The notes under the pieces: model-generated
What the model was told of the DNA's origin: nothing
What the model saw: the letters and a program-made list of their open reading frames with translations, nothing else
The model's database searches: none
Made by a program: the position numbers and the translations under genes
Shown here: positions 1 to 15,366 of the stretch, one piece after another
How the letters are laid out: every line of letters starts with the position of its first letter
Position numbering within the stretch: the first letter of the stretch is position 1
Assembly (NCBI GenBank): GCA_943704425.1
Contig: CALSCP010002383.1
Coordinates: 21,703 to 52,149 of the forward strand
Source: Ministeria vibrans ATCC 50519
Taxonomy: Eukaryota > Opisthokonta > Filasterea
DNA length: 30,447 nucleotides
Reading direction: 5' to 3'

Positions 1-45
<45 letters not shown>

Positions 46-95
46 AGTGATAGAGAGAGAGAGAGAGCGAGAGAGAGAGAGAGAAACAAAGTGAT

Positions 96-131
<36 letters not shown>

Positions 132-150
132 AACAAAGTGATCGAGAAAG
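1..150. repeat. (GA)n microsatellite with embedded ACAAAGTGATAGA motif
   Basis: Purine-strand GA dinucleotide repeat interrupted three times by a near-identical GAAACAAAGTGAT(A/C)GAG block. It lies in the intron before the first visible exon of the ERMP1-like gene. The same block recurs in introns of several other genes in the window. Confidence 0.9.
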
Positions 151-245
151 AGAGACGGAGAGGTTGTGGATGTGCGCTCTTGTTTTTGAGTGTACATATT
201 GAGTGCTATTCTTACAAACATCGGGTTTTCGGGGGTTCTTTCTAG

Positions 246-692
246 GCGGTCCGTTTACCAATGGAGAAGTGCGCATGTGCTCGCGTGACGATCAGCTGGA
301 CGAACACTGCACGTGGCCTTGGTATTTCCCGATGGAGGTAAAGCACGTTTCACTCTACCACTCTTTAGTTTACTCAGAAGACAAAGTGATAGTGAGAGAG
401 AGTGTGTGTGTTTGAGTCAGTGAGCGTGGGAGTTACGTTTGAGATGTTTGCTGATTTTTGCGCTCAATTATGTTTTTTTAGAGCTTTGTGGATGAGTTTA
501 TGGTGATTCCACTGCCTGACAATTCGACGGCTATTACCAATCGGGCGTCTGTACGCGGTCGCTCCTTAGAATCTCGCTTTGACGATCCCATCATGAGCCG
601 CACGATCGAACTGATAATTAACTGTAAGACAAAAGTAGTAACAATTATTATTGTTAATTGTGACAAACTCAATATTAATAATAATAATATTA

Positions 693-723
<31 letters not shown>

Positions 724-1590
724 TTGTAGCGTACGATCACACAACACTCTTTGTGAACACCGGGAAGGCCTCAGTGCAGCGTATTAAGCTCGGCCCGCGC
801 GATATCGGTCGTCCCCCTAAAAACGAATTTGGCCAGTACTTTATCTACTTTTCATCCGGTAACATGTTTGTGTGGTGTGTGACTGTAGGGTGAGTAATAT
901 GGGACTAAGAAGCTTTTTTTTTGCTGCTCTTCTCTCGAATGGATAGGGACTCGCACTCGGCAAGTGATCACGGTTGAAATTGAAGTTGCGTCTATGGGTT
1001 CAATTGGAGACATTTCGATTGGGATTGCCGGTCACTCGTTTGGACAGAAGACACCTGAACTGGCAGAGGCACTTGCGTCCATCCCACCGCATGTGACACC
1101 ACTCTGGTGGACATCGACATACACACAGTATCTGTTCAAGGGAGATCCGCCTCGCAAGAATACTGCGCCCAGGTCACCGCCGATGTTTATTCCGCCTCCT
1201 GAGGTGCTTGAGAAGATGAACGAGGCACAGGAGGCCGAGAAAGAGAAGAAAGCAGCTGCTGGGAAGGCTGTTGATGGTGGCAATCTTGCAAGCAATATCC
1301 CTCCTCCCCCAGTTGCTGCTCCTGTGCCCAAGCCTGCTGCTCCTGTGCCCAAGCCGGCTGCTCCTGTGCCCAAGCCTGCTGCTCCTGTGCCCAAGCCGGC
1401 TGCTCCTGTGCCCAAGCCTGCTGCTCCTGTGCCCAAGCCTGCTGCTCCTGTGCCCAAGCCGGCTGACGCTGTACCCAAGCCTGCTGCTCCTGTGCCCAAG
1501 CCTGCTGCTCCTGCGCCGAAACCTGCTGCTTCTGCGTCTAAGCCCGCTGATGCTGTGCCCAAGCCCCCTGCTTCCGAGCAAAAACCATGA
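246..1590 (+). CDS. ERMP1-like ER metallopeptidase, C-terminal part (5' partial)
   Basis: 3' end of a split gene. Exons: 246-337, 482-623, 730-858, 947-1590; each junction is GT/AG with matching phase. The protein resembles the lumenal C-terminal domain of endoplasmic reticulum metallopeptidase 1 (M28 family, multi-pass ER membrane protein): a CTWPWYFP segment, then YDHTTLFVNTG, GQYFIYFSSG and GDISIGIAGHSFGQKTPEL, ending in LWWTSTYTQYLF, which matches the order and spacing of blocks in that family. The zinc-binding catalytic domain would lie upstream of the window, so activity cannot be judged. After the family's usual end (about position 1140) the chain continues for about 150 residues: a Pro/Lys/Glu linker, then about 12 heptads of the PAAPVPK type. 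The stop is TGA at 1588-1590. A strong alternative donor at 890 is out of phase with the last exon. The family call rests on remembered motif order. Confidence 0.7.
671..722. repeat. (AAT)n/(ATT)n inverted trinucleotide repeat
   Basis: AAT repeats run directly into ATT repeats inside the second visible intron of the ERMP1-like gene (624-729), seven bases before its acceptor. The two halves are complementary and could fold into an AU hairpin in the pre-mRNA. Confidence 0.85.
1314..1565 (+). repeat. Coding 21-bp minisatellite, PAAPVPK heptads
   Basis: About 12 tandem 21-bp units in frame, reading PAAPVPK with a few variants (PADAVPK, PAAPAPK, PAASASK). Near-identity at the nucleotide level points to recent expansion. 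All six frames stay open here, which creates false reading frames on both strands. Confidence 0.95.
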
Positions 1591-1649
1591 AGAAGAACAT
1601 CTTACAAAAAATACAATTGTTTTCTTTACATCAATCATACATCACTTCA

Positions 1650-3130
1650 TCACTTCAGCAGAGCCTTCGGACAGCGCGTCGTCAGACTGTCTGCATCATG
1701 ATCTTTATGCACAGCGATGCCTTCCGCGCCCAATGCAGAACACTGCATGTGCTCCAGAGTGGCCAGCACAGTGAGCGCAGACTGGTCAAATCGGTGGTTG
1801 CGTCGCGACGCACTCCACGGCGCAATGCACTCCGCCACAAGCGCACACGCCTCCCACTGCCGCACCACACTCTCGTATTCTCGTCGATCTATCCCAATAA
1901 TTGCCGCATTTACGTTTCCCGCGTTCTCCAGCGAAGCGCCGTTGTCATTCGTCAAATAACTGTGTGTGTGTGAGAGAGAGAGACCCGAGAAACAAACATT
2001 GGGTGAGATTTTTTAATAATATTATAAGTATAATATGACATGATACCTAATTTGATCGGGAAGCGCCCAATCACGCAGATGCCCACTGGAACAAGGAAAT
2101 AGATAACCCTGAGAGGCAATGCGACGCACTGCCGAGGAGACCCCGCCTTGCACGAGCACCCGGTTGCCTGCGTCGAGCCAGAGCACGGCGTTGGCGTCGC
2201 GACGGAGCACCTCCGCAATGATCATGGGCTTCCACGCATAGTTGCCATGCCATTCGGGCGCTCGCATGTGTACGTGTGGCGGACTCTGGGTGTAGTCAAA
2301 GGAGCGCAGAATGAATGCAAATTGGGTGCCGCGCAGGTCTTTTTCAATGACGCAGTTGAGACGCGCCACGTTGCGCCCCGACAGTCCCAGGCTGTACACG
2401 ATGACGGGGGCCGTCAGAAGCTGATCCATCTCGACAAGCGAATGAAGCAGATGGAGCAGCGATTCAAAGTGGTTGTCGGAGGCGGCGGTGACCACAGCAG
2501 CTTTGGTGGTGGTCGGCTGGAGTGTGACGGTGGGCACGGTGGCCGTGAAGTATGCCCCGCTGCGTGATGGCGGAAGCGCTGGCTTTGCTTCGTTGGGCAC
2601 GTTGGCCACCAGCGTTTCTGTGCAGCCTGTCGACCAGGGAACCATATCGCGCGTGGCCAAGCATGTGAGTTGGCCTGTCAGCGAGCTAGTGATCCGCGAG
2701 AGAAACGCCTCCGTCTTCAGAGCGTTTCGTGTGGCGTTGCAGAGCAGTCTCCCCACAAGCCCATCGCCCACGACCACCGTGGTCTTCTCAAACGACGACC
2801 ACGGAAGCGACACAAGCCGTGCTTGCAAGGAGGCCGCCAGCGCCAGCGGCCCTGCACTGGTGCCGACCAGAGACACACAAAGGTGTCCAGAGCGCTATGT
2901 TTCAAAAACAACAAATCCGCGTTTTTCACTTGATTCCCATCAGCGGAGCGTACCTTCTTCTGAGGCTCCACAGGCGTCTGTTCAACCGGGCTGAGGTTGC
3001 GATGCGTCCGGGGCAGCGTGGGGCCCTGTTGGGGCCGGTGGGTCGATGCAACAGTGAACACAGCGACGCTTGTCATGGCAACGGCCGCCAGCACGAGCGC
3101 CCACGCAAGAACGGCGCCGAATGAACGCAT
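1650..3130 (-). CDS. Type II membrane protein, DUF1647-like putative glycosyltransferase
   Basis: Three exons on the minus strand: 3130-2954, 2894-2047, 1959-1650, giving about 444 aa with closed phases. Residues about 5-29 form one hydrophobic segment after MRSFG, as in a Golgi signal anchor, followed by a Pro-rich stem. The lumenal part has AAVVTAASDNHFESLLHLL, VIVYSLGLSGRNVARLNC, FDYTQSP, YAWKPMIIAEVL, VLWLDAGNRV and, in the last exon, the GNVNAAIIGID and SASRRNHRFDQSALTVL blocks. This order fits the DUF1647 family, thought to be nucleotide-sugar-dependent transferases; LWLDAGN would be the DxD-like site. That biochemical role is inferred. The middle frame alone would end at 2022, but the conserved C-terminal block lies in the third exon, which supports the second intron (GT at 2046, AG at 1960). 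It converges on the ERMP1-like gene with 59 bp between stops. Confidence 0.75.
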
Positions 3131-3446
3131 TGGGACGCAGGCCAGGCAGGAATGGTATCTCCACGACAGAAGAAGAATAATAATTAATATTACAAGAAGA
3201 CATTTTCAATTTATTGTCAATCACAAACGAAAAGCGAATACGTCAAGAGAAATAAATAGAGAATCGAGAGCTGTACTCATTATTAATGAAATGAATTGTA
3301 TGAATTCACTAGTCAAAATGTTATAACAAGACGGAATTATTCGGTGCAGAATTGAAATCAAACGAAGAAACGTTTAATAATCATTGCGGTAATAAAAGTT
3401 AAACTGTATTGGACGAGAGTAAAACCCAAAAAGAAAAAGAGAGCAA
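3131..3446. other. AT-rich intergenic spacer
   Basis: Spacer of 316 bp between the start of the DUF1647-like gene and the stop of the ClC gene, both on the minus strand. It should hold the 3' UTR of the latter and the promoter of the former. I see no gene, RNA or strong repeat in it, and no AATAAA on the minus strand close to the ClC stop. Confidence 0.6.
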
Positions 3447-8746
<5,300 letters not shown>

Positions 8747-9002
8747 TTCCAAGCACGAGAGACTAGAGAGGCAAATTGAGTAAGGACGGAACACTCTAAA
8801 CTGAAGTCAGGAGGAGTAATATTTCATGTGTGTCATCATGTCATTATTCCTTAATAGTGCCATTTCAATTACTGTTTTGATTACGTCTAATATGACATAT
8901 CACTAACCCCCCCCACCCACTTGTCAACAACGGACACGCGCCCACTCAACGTATTATTTGGCTGGTGACCCTTTTTTTTGTTTACAATCAGTCATTGTTC
9001 TT
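8747..9002. other. Spacer between ClC start and SEC62 stop
   Basis: Both flanking genes are on the minus strand, so the 256 bp must contain the SEC62 3' end and the ClC promoter/5' UTR. A CTCTCTAG sequence upstream of the ClC ATG could be the acceptor of a 5' UTR intron, but no donor is evident. A run of C/A (about 8908-8920) is the only notable feature. Confidence 0.5.
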
Positions 9003-10138
9003 TCATTGAACCTTCTCCTTGCCAGCCAACTCCTTCTCCTTCTTCTCCTTCCGCTTCTGCTTCCGCTCCTCCTTCTCCTTGGCAATATCATCATTTGTTT
9101 TGCTCTCCCAAAATGGTCTAAAGAAAAACAATCAGTCAACAATTCTGTCTCTCTGTCACACGCGCTGTCTCTCAGCGTTTTTATGTACTTGAACGATTCC
9201 AAGACACCCGCATCGGCAAACAGATTAGGCAGGAGCCACGCGTGACGAGTGCCACCCGAAATCGCATAAACTAGAGCAAAAAATCAATAAAACACTCATA
9301 TACTTATATATATTTTTGGTGGTTCGTACTTGTGAGGTAAATTGAGTAACGGACAATTGTACCGACAAAAAGCAGTGCAATAAGAAGCGCCAAAGCAATG
9401 TACATGACACCCTGGCGAAGCACAGCGGGCCACATCGGCATCATAATCAGCGCTAAAAACCGATCAAAAAGAATCATTCACAAAACTAGTATTATGAATT
9501 TTCTTGTTTGGTTTCTAACATGCAACTCCTGCGAGCAGCAGCAGACCCCAGTACAGGTTGCTGGGAGGATCGTATGTCCATACGTAGAGGTCTTCGCGGC
9601 CACTGACAAATGTTTGCTTGTGATGCGCTTTCCAGAGTGTTCGCTATAATAACATAGACACACACACACACACACACAGACACAGTCACACTCAATCAAT
9701 CAATCCTGTCGTCTCTTTTTCGCTTCCTACCCCTTCCTGCGTGTAGCTCGCGATGCGTGCAAAGTTTCCCCTTCGTCTCAGATACTCACAGAGTCGCTCG
9801 GCGTCCTGGCTGGACGAGACAAGCGCATCTGACGCGTGGCAAAAAAAACGAAGTGTTCACAGACGTTTTCTTCGTTTTGACACACCCAATGCATACCGTC
9901 ACCCTCGGCAAGCTTAGATCGCAGCAAACACTTCACAGCCTTGGCACCTGAGCAGCCAAACCCGCCCCAGCGGCGGTGTGAGCGGCAACACAAAGCAAAA
10001 ACAGCACTTACCGGGAAACACTTGGCATTTGCGTCCTTCCACACGCACCGTCTTCGTTTCGACGCCACCGTAGAGCACGCCAACAACTCGATCAAGAGTC
10101 TTCTTTGGGTACAGAGGTTCGTCTTCGTCGTCACTCAT
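9003..10138 (-). CDS. SEC62: Sec62, post-translational ER translocation factor
   Basis: Seven minus-strand exons: 10138-10012, 9947-9897, 9828-9731, 9643-9520, 9452-9330, 9270-9189, 9117-9003; 239 aa with all phases closing. Sec62 works with Sec61/Sec63 in post-translational import into the ER and in ER-phagy in animals. Family hallmarks in order: GAKAVKCLLRSKLAEGDG, AERLCEYLRRRGNFAR, the cytosolic FVSGREDLYVWTYDPP block before the first membrane span, a short span, MMPMWP, a second span of about 25 hydrophobic residues, then GGTRHAWLLPNLFADAGVLESF. The end is a Lys/Glu-rich coiled stretch (KEKEERKQKRKEKKEKE) rather than the long acidic tail of animal Sec62, so the animal-type LC3-binding region is absent. 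A CA repeat (about 9658-9679) sits close upstream of the exon-4 acceptor. It is divergent from UFD2, 116 bp apart. Confidence 0.92.
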
Positions 10139-10254
10139 TGAAAATTAAAACAAGTGCAAAAGTTTGATCATCAAAAGATTATTCACAACAAATCACTTCA
10201 CACTCATTTCATCTTTCGTTTGTCAAGCCCACTTGATCTTTCATCTTGGATTCT
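10139..10254. promoter_or_regulatory. Bidirectional promoter space of SEC62 and UFD2
   Basis: Only 116 bp separate the two divergent start codons. The sequence is AT-rich with TTCATC/TTTCATCTT runs on the UFD2 side. No clear TATA box is placed. Assignment as a promoter rests on position only. Confidence 0.5.
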
Positions 10255-13200
10255 ATGGACGAATCAGTAAGACACGAAAGGCAGCAATAGTTTTTTTTGG
10301 GGGGGTTTCTCTTTTTCAGATCCCATCGTTGACTGTTCATGACTTTTCTTGCAAAAAAAGGTACGCGAGAAGCGTCTACGACGACTCGGCGGCGGCGGCG
10401 ACCCGGCCACTGCCTCGATGTCTACCGAGAGTGCATCTGATGCAGCGAGCGCGCCGCCAAATGCGACGAGTTCGCCCATGGAGGGTGTTGAGGTTGTTCC
10501 TGGGTCGACTGGACCGCAAACGTCCGCCAAGGCGCTCCCGCCAGCGACTCCTCTGGCCAGCGCAGTGCCGGCGTCGTCGACGAGCGCAGCAACATCGCCT
10601 GCGCCGAAACCCTTGCCGGAAAACTGGCAACAACGGGCGATTCTCGACGTACTCAACTTGTCGGCACTCGACGCGTCTGTGGCGAGTGTGCGCGCGCAAA
10701 TCGCCGACGAGCGCGGGCTTGATGCCGACAGCGCCGCCGCTGTGAACGTCGACGGCGAGTCGCTCGAGCGTCTTGTTGTCGCCGTGCTGTCGACACTGCC
10801 GGCAACTGCCTCATCGCGTCTCGAGTGGCTGCTCAGCGCCTACCGCCGCGTCACCGGTCCTCAGTCAAGTGCGTTTCGTCGTCGCGTCGAAGTCATCGAC
10901 TTCCTGCGCACCACCATTCGCCCTCTGATTGTTGCGTACGCCAACTTGACGCTGTGCGTGCCAGCCCTGGTGGGTGGACCAGCCAACAGTGCCTCATTCT
11001 TTGTCGGGGCCCTCATTGACAGCACCTTTGAATTGCCGCATGGCTTTCTCGCTGAGCTGCTCGCCAGCACGGCTGACTCGCCTGCACTTCTGGACCACGT
11101 TGTCACTCCTCTTGCACAGCGTCTGCACGCGACTTTCCAACAGGGCTCATTGGGACTGCCCGACTACCTTCCTGCACTGCGTCTCCTCTGCAATCTCTCG
11201 ACGAGCGTCTCGGCCGTCCAGCACATCCAGTCACTGCCCCTCTGGTTGCCTCCCAGCGACGAGGCACCGACAGGTCGTGAACTACAACTGCGCTCGCTCC
11301 TGGGCGCTGCCCTCACGCCGTCTATTGTGGCCACTGACGACCCGTTTGCCGCACAGCGCTTTTTCGCGGGTAACATGAGCCATCGCTCCGCCCAGAGCGT
11401 TGAGGACACGAAACGCAGTGTGCGCAATGCACTCCAGCACGTTCAAGACTCTCTCACGGACACCATCCGCTCCATGGTCAAGAAGAAGCCGGCGCGTGAG
11501 GCTGTGCTTGCATTCCTTGCCGAGACCATTGACCGTAATCGCAAGCGCTCGCAAGAATACGCGACTTTCCTTGTGCATGCCACCGACGGATTCTTCCTCA
11601 ACCTCCAGTCGGTGCTTTTTGCCCTCTGCGAGCCCATTTACGACCCGCTCGCACCCAAGTTTGACCGCATTGACGCACACTATTTGATCCATCCGCGGTC
11701 GCGTCTGCGCTCGACCACCGACGATGCGACCAAATTGGCCATTGTCGACGCCACCGAGGCACCGCACTGGGTCGACGTGCGCAATCAGCCTCGCATCCAG
11801 AACTTCCAGAATGCAATGCGCGAACAGCAGTTGACGGTGGAGGGGACTTCAGAGCACACTGGTGCAAGTGCAGACAGTTGCACGGGCGAGGGTGGTGCGA
11901 CTGTGGAGAGTGCACCCGAAGTCAATTTCATTACGGAGATCTTCTTTCTTACGTCCGCTATGGGACACATTGGGCTGATTCGGTCCATTTCGCGCTTTGA
12001 AAAGATCAACGAGCGACTGCAAAAGACACACCGTGAAGTGGAGCGGCGTCGACAGTCGCCTTCAGCGCACCCCTCAGCCGCTGAAGAGCTGACCCAGCTC
12101 GAAGCAACACTGCAAGGGCTCACCCGCCAACACGTCGCCTTTGACACGGCCCTTCTATCTGACTCGTTGATGGATGCCGCTCTCCGCTACTACTCTGCCA
12201 CCGCGCATTGGCTTGTCTCCATTGCCGATCCTCTCAACAAGGGCCTTCCTCTCTCGCGATCCGTAACTCATCACATTACAGAGAGAGGAGGGAAAAGAAA
12301 AAAAATCAAATTTATAGAGAGAGGGAGAGAGAGAGAAAAAAAAATATGTATGTGTGTGCGTATCTCACGGAGAGAAAGAATGGTCGAGTGAGAGAAAAAT
12401 AGGGAATACGGAATGGTTCTCATATTATCATAACAACTATAGGTTCCCGCGAGCTTTGCCTCGTTTCCCGAGTCTATTCTTGAGGACGCAGTGTCATTTT
12501 TCCTCTTTATTGCTCGCTGGAGACCACAACAGTTTCAGAGCGTAAGTGAAAAGGTTAATTGGAAATCGAACGTGTACTTATTTCGTGTTGCAAATTTTGC
12601 TTTTTTTTGTATAGTGTCCAATGACCGACATTACGCGACTCATTATTCTGTTCATGAACAGTGAAGGATATGTGAAGAACCCGTATCTGCGAGCAAAGGT
12701 ACGAACTCAATGTATGTGCATGTGTGTGTCTTTGAAGGGAAATATATACACAAATGCGGAGAATATTCTCAGTCTGTGTCTGATTGAGTGCGTTGTCCAT
12801 TTGATGTTCTCTGTCAATGGTCTGCATGTACCTCTCTGGTGACTCTCACTTTGTATTTCTGTCTGTTTTTTCTGTGTTTTTTTGACTCTTTGTCTGACTC
12901 TGACTCTCTGTCTTGCGTCCTTTTAAATCGTTTCAGCTCGTTGAAATCCTATACCATCTGACACCCGACGCACAACAACACCGCTCTCGTTCCCTCTCCG
13001 GTTCGCACTCACTACTCTCCTTCTGCGAATACGACCCTCTTGCGCTCTCCTATATGATTCCGGGTCTTATGCGTCTGTATGTCGATGTGGAGAACACTGG
13101 TTCTCATACTCAATTCTTTGACAAGTTCTCCATTCGCTACCATTCTGCTATTGTCCTCAGAGTAAGAAACATAGAGAAAGAAAGAAAAAGTGATAGTGCG

Positions 13201-15311
13201 AGAGAGAGAGAGAGAGTGAGAGAGTGAGAGAGGAGGGAGAAAGAAACTAAATGATAGAATTGACTCGAGATGGAGAAACGACGCTTTCATAGCGTCCTTC
13301 TGACTCTACTGCAATCTAATTATACGTCTGGCACAATTCAAGACACGCACACTCACGTATTAACTTTCTTTTTGTCACTCACACACACTTTCCCTGTCAC
13401 TCTTCCCTCCCCCTAGAACCTGTGGCAGTATCCTGGTCATCGCGATGCCATGGTTCATACCAGCGCATCTAATCGCGATCTTTTCTGCAAGTTTGTCAAT
13501 ATGCTCATGAACGACACGACGTTTCAATTGGACGAAGTAAGTCACCGAACGTCACTCTTACTCAATCTCTAAAAATATAACACTACGTCTTGTCGTTTGT
13601 ATTTTAGAGCATTGAGTGTCTGATGAAAATCAATACGCTTCAGAAACTAATGGGAAACCCAATGGAATGGAACTCCCTCTCTGCCGAACAGAAAGACGAA
13701 CACACAACTGATCTGAACACTCAAGTAAGAAATATTACTAGATTTAGCATTGGAGTCACTTTCTGTGTTTTTTGTTTTATCTTATTATTTTACTCCATAA
13801 CCAACACACCCGTCTTTAATACTCGCCCACTCACTCTCACGACACACATTCACGTTGTATCAACTCATCACTTGAGATCACTTTTGCGAAACTCACCCAC
13901 AATATATTCTTATATTCACAGTAACGTTACTATTGTCTTCGGGTTACTCATCACTCACTATCACTCACATACATTTTATCGAGTCTTATAAGCAGCGTGG
14001 AAAGGCACACAGATACACACACACTGACTGTATCTATTCTATTTGCTTCACTGCCATTAGGAGTCTCGCGCGCGCTCGTGGCTTCAATTCCTTCCCGAGT
14101 CAATGCATCTCTTTACTGTCCTCACACAGACCATCCAAAGTGCCTTTCTTGTTCCTGAGCTCATTGAGCGCTTGGCTGCAATGCTGTCCCAGAACCTGTT
14201 GACTCTGGCTGGTCCCAAATCACAACAGAACATTAAGGTTCTCGTTTCCTTTTGGCTATCAACTGTGGCATTGACCCTGGTGTATGCGTGTGTCTGTGGT
14301 GTTTGTGTTAGGTTACGAATCCAGAGAAATATGGATTTAAACCTCGCGATCTGCTGTGCGCGCTGATTGATGTGTTTGTAAATCTGTGCGAAGCGGACGA
14401 CTATGCACTCTCGAAGGCAGTTGCAAAGGTAACCCTCACGCTAACCCTAACTCTAATCCTAATGCCAACTCTATTTCTCTATTTGTCTCCAGGTGGGCCC
14501 CCACTACGACCACTCGGTGTTCCTCCACGCTGTCTCACTCCTCACCCGCTTCAACATGCGTCCCACGCCAATCACTCAAAAAATGTACTCGTTTATCGAG
14601 CGAGTTGAGCTGACCAAGCTCGCGGATCAGGAAGAAGATGAGTATCTTGGCGATGACATTCCAGAAGAGTTCCAAGGTACTATTAATTGTATTATTATAA
14701 TTTAATAATCATATAAGTATACAGTTATGTACTATACTATGCATACATTCACTTACCCACCGATCTCCATCACCCACTGATATCCACTCTCCCACTTGTT
14801 TGATCTGATCATTTCACTAATTCAACTCATATTCATGTTTCCTGACCCTTGTTTTGTTCGTGTGTCAGACCCTCTGATGTCGACTATTATGCAAGATCCA
14901 GTGCTCCTCCCAACCTCAAACAACATTCTCGATCGAAGCACGTAAGACCCTCACTCATTCTCACTCTTTATGACAACTCATTCTCACTCTTTGTGACAAC
15001 TCACTCTCACCGACTCATGTGACAACTCACTCATGTAGCAACTCACTTACTCGTATATGACACCTCACTCCTATAACTCACTCGCACATACTCACTTGTA
15101 TCTGTTTTACTTACGACTCGATCCTATGTGAATTTTTACTTATGACTTTCTCTTATTCTCATTTAGGATTGTGCAATGTCTCATGAATGATCCAATTGAT
15201 CCGTTCAATCGCAAAGCACTTTCTGTCAAAGATCTGATTCCTCAGACGGAGCTTAAAGAGAAAATCACTCAATGGCTCAAAGAAAAGAGAGAAGAAATGC
15301 GCAAAAAGTAA
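10255..15311 (+). CDS. Ufd2/UBE4 ubiquitin chain elongation factor (E4, U-box)
   Basis: Twelve exons: 10255-10266, 10361-12262, 12443-12541, 12615-12698, 12937-13161, 13417-13536, 13608-13724, 14061-14237, 14312-14428, 14493-14676, 14869-14941, 15167-15311; about 1084 aa. The family extends ubiquitin chains on substrates handled by Cdc48/p97, including ER-associated degradation. A Ser/Ala/Pro-rich head is followed by the Ufd2 core (SFASFPESILEDAVSFFLFI, VKNPYLRAKLVEI, DVENTGSHTQFFDKFSIRYH, LMNDTTFQLDE, NPEKYGFKPRDLL) and a C-terminal U-box of about 75 residues (EEFQDPLMSTIMQDPV, DRSTIVQCLMNDPIDPFNR). The head MDES+VREKRLRRLGG mirrors the xIRRRRLxRLxG start of UBE4 proteins, which supports the 12-nt first exon; that splice is the least certain. 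The next ATG, 10418, would lose this motif. The main exon's frame runs on to 12391, but the spliced form continues the family alignment. Confidence 0.93.
13186..13262 (+). repeat. GA-rich intron segment with AAAAGTGATAG block
   Basis: Immediately after the donor of UFD2 exon 5 (intron 13162-13416) the sense strand has GAAAAAGTGATAGTG, a GA repeat and then AGAAACTAAATGATAGA, a diverged copy of the recurring block. Confidence 0.8.
13725..14060 (+). other. UFD2 intron 7, no repeat or gene
   Basis: The longest intron of UFD2 (336 nt), AT-rich with CACTCAC/CACACA patches. I see no GA array, coding block or RNA. Donor CAA|GTAAGA and acceptor CATTAG|GAG agree in phase. Confidence 0.8.
14429..14466 (+). 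repeat. Telomere-like CTAACCCTAA repeats after a splice donor
   Basis: The 64-nt UFD2 intron 14429-14492 begins GTAACCCTCACGCTAACCCT and continues AACTCTAATCCTAATGCC. It is the same strand sense (CCCTAA) relative to its gene as the ClC copy, and most of the intron is made of it. Confidence 0.85.
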
Positions 15312-15357
15312 AAAATTATTAATGAAGAAAATGAGCGAAAAAGTCTTTTTTGCAATG

Positions 15358-15363
15358 TTTATT
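15358..15363 (-). terminator. Poly(A) signal of the penta-EF-hand gene
   Basis: AATAAA on the minus strand, three bases past the TAA at 15369-15367. It lies inside the 55-bp gap to the convergent UFD2 stop, so the mature 3' end probably falls within UFD2's last exon. Confidence 0.6.
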
Positions 15364-15366
15364 TCG

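Noticed and set aside
858-946. Strong-looking donor GGGTGAGT at 890 in the ERMP1-like gene
   Set aside because: Using it shifts the last exon into a frame with an immediate stop; the donor at 859 keeps the phase.
1032-1638. Minus-strand Gly/Ala/Ser-rich frames opposite the PAAPVPK repeat
   Set aside because: The 21-bp repeat keeps every frame open; homology to ERMP1 supports only the plus strand.
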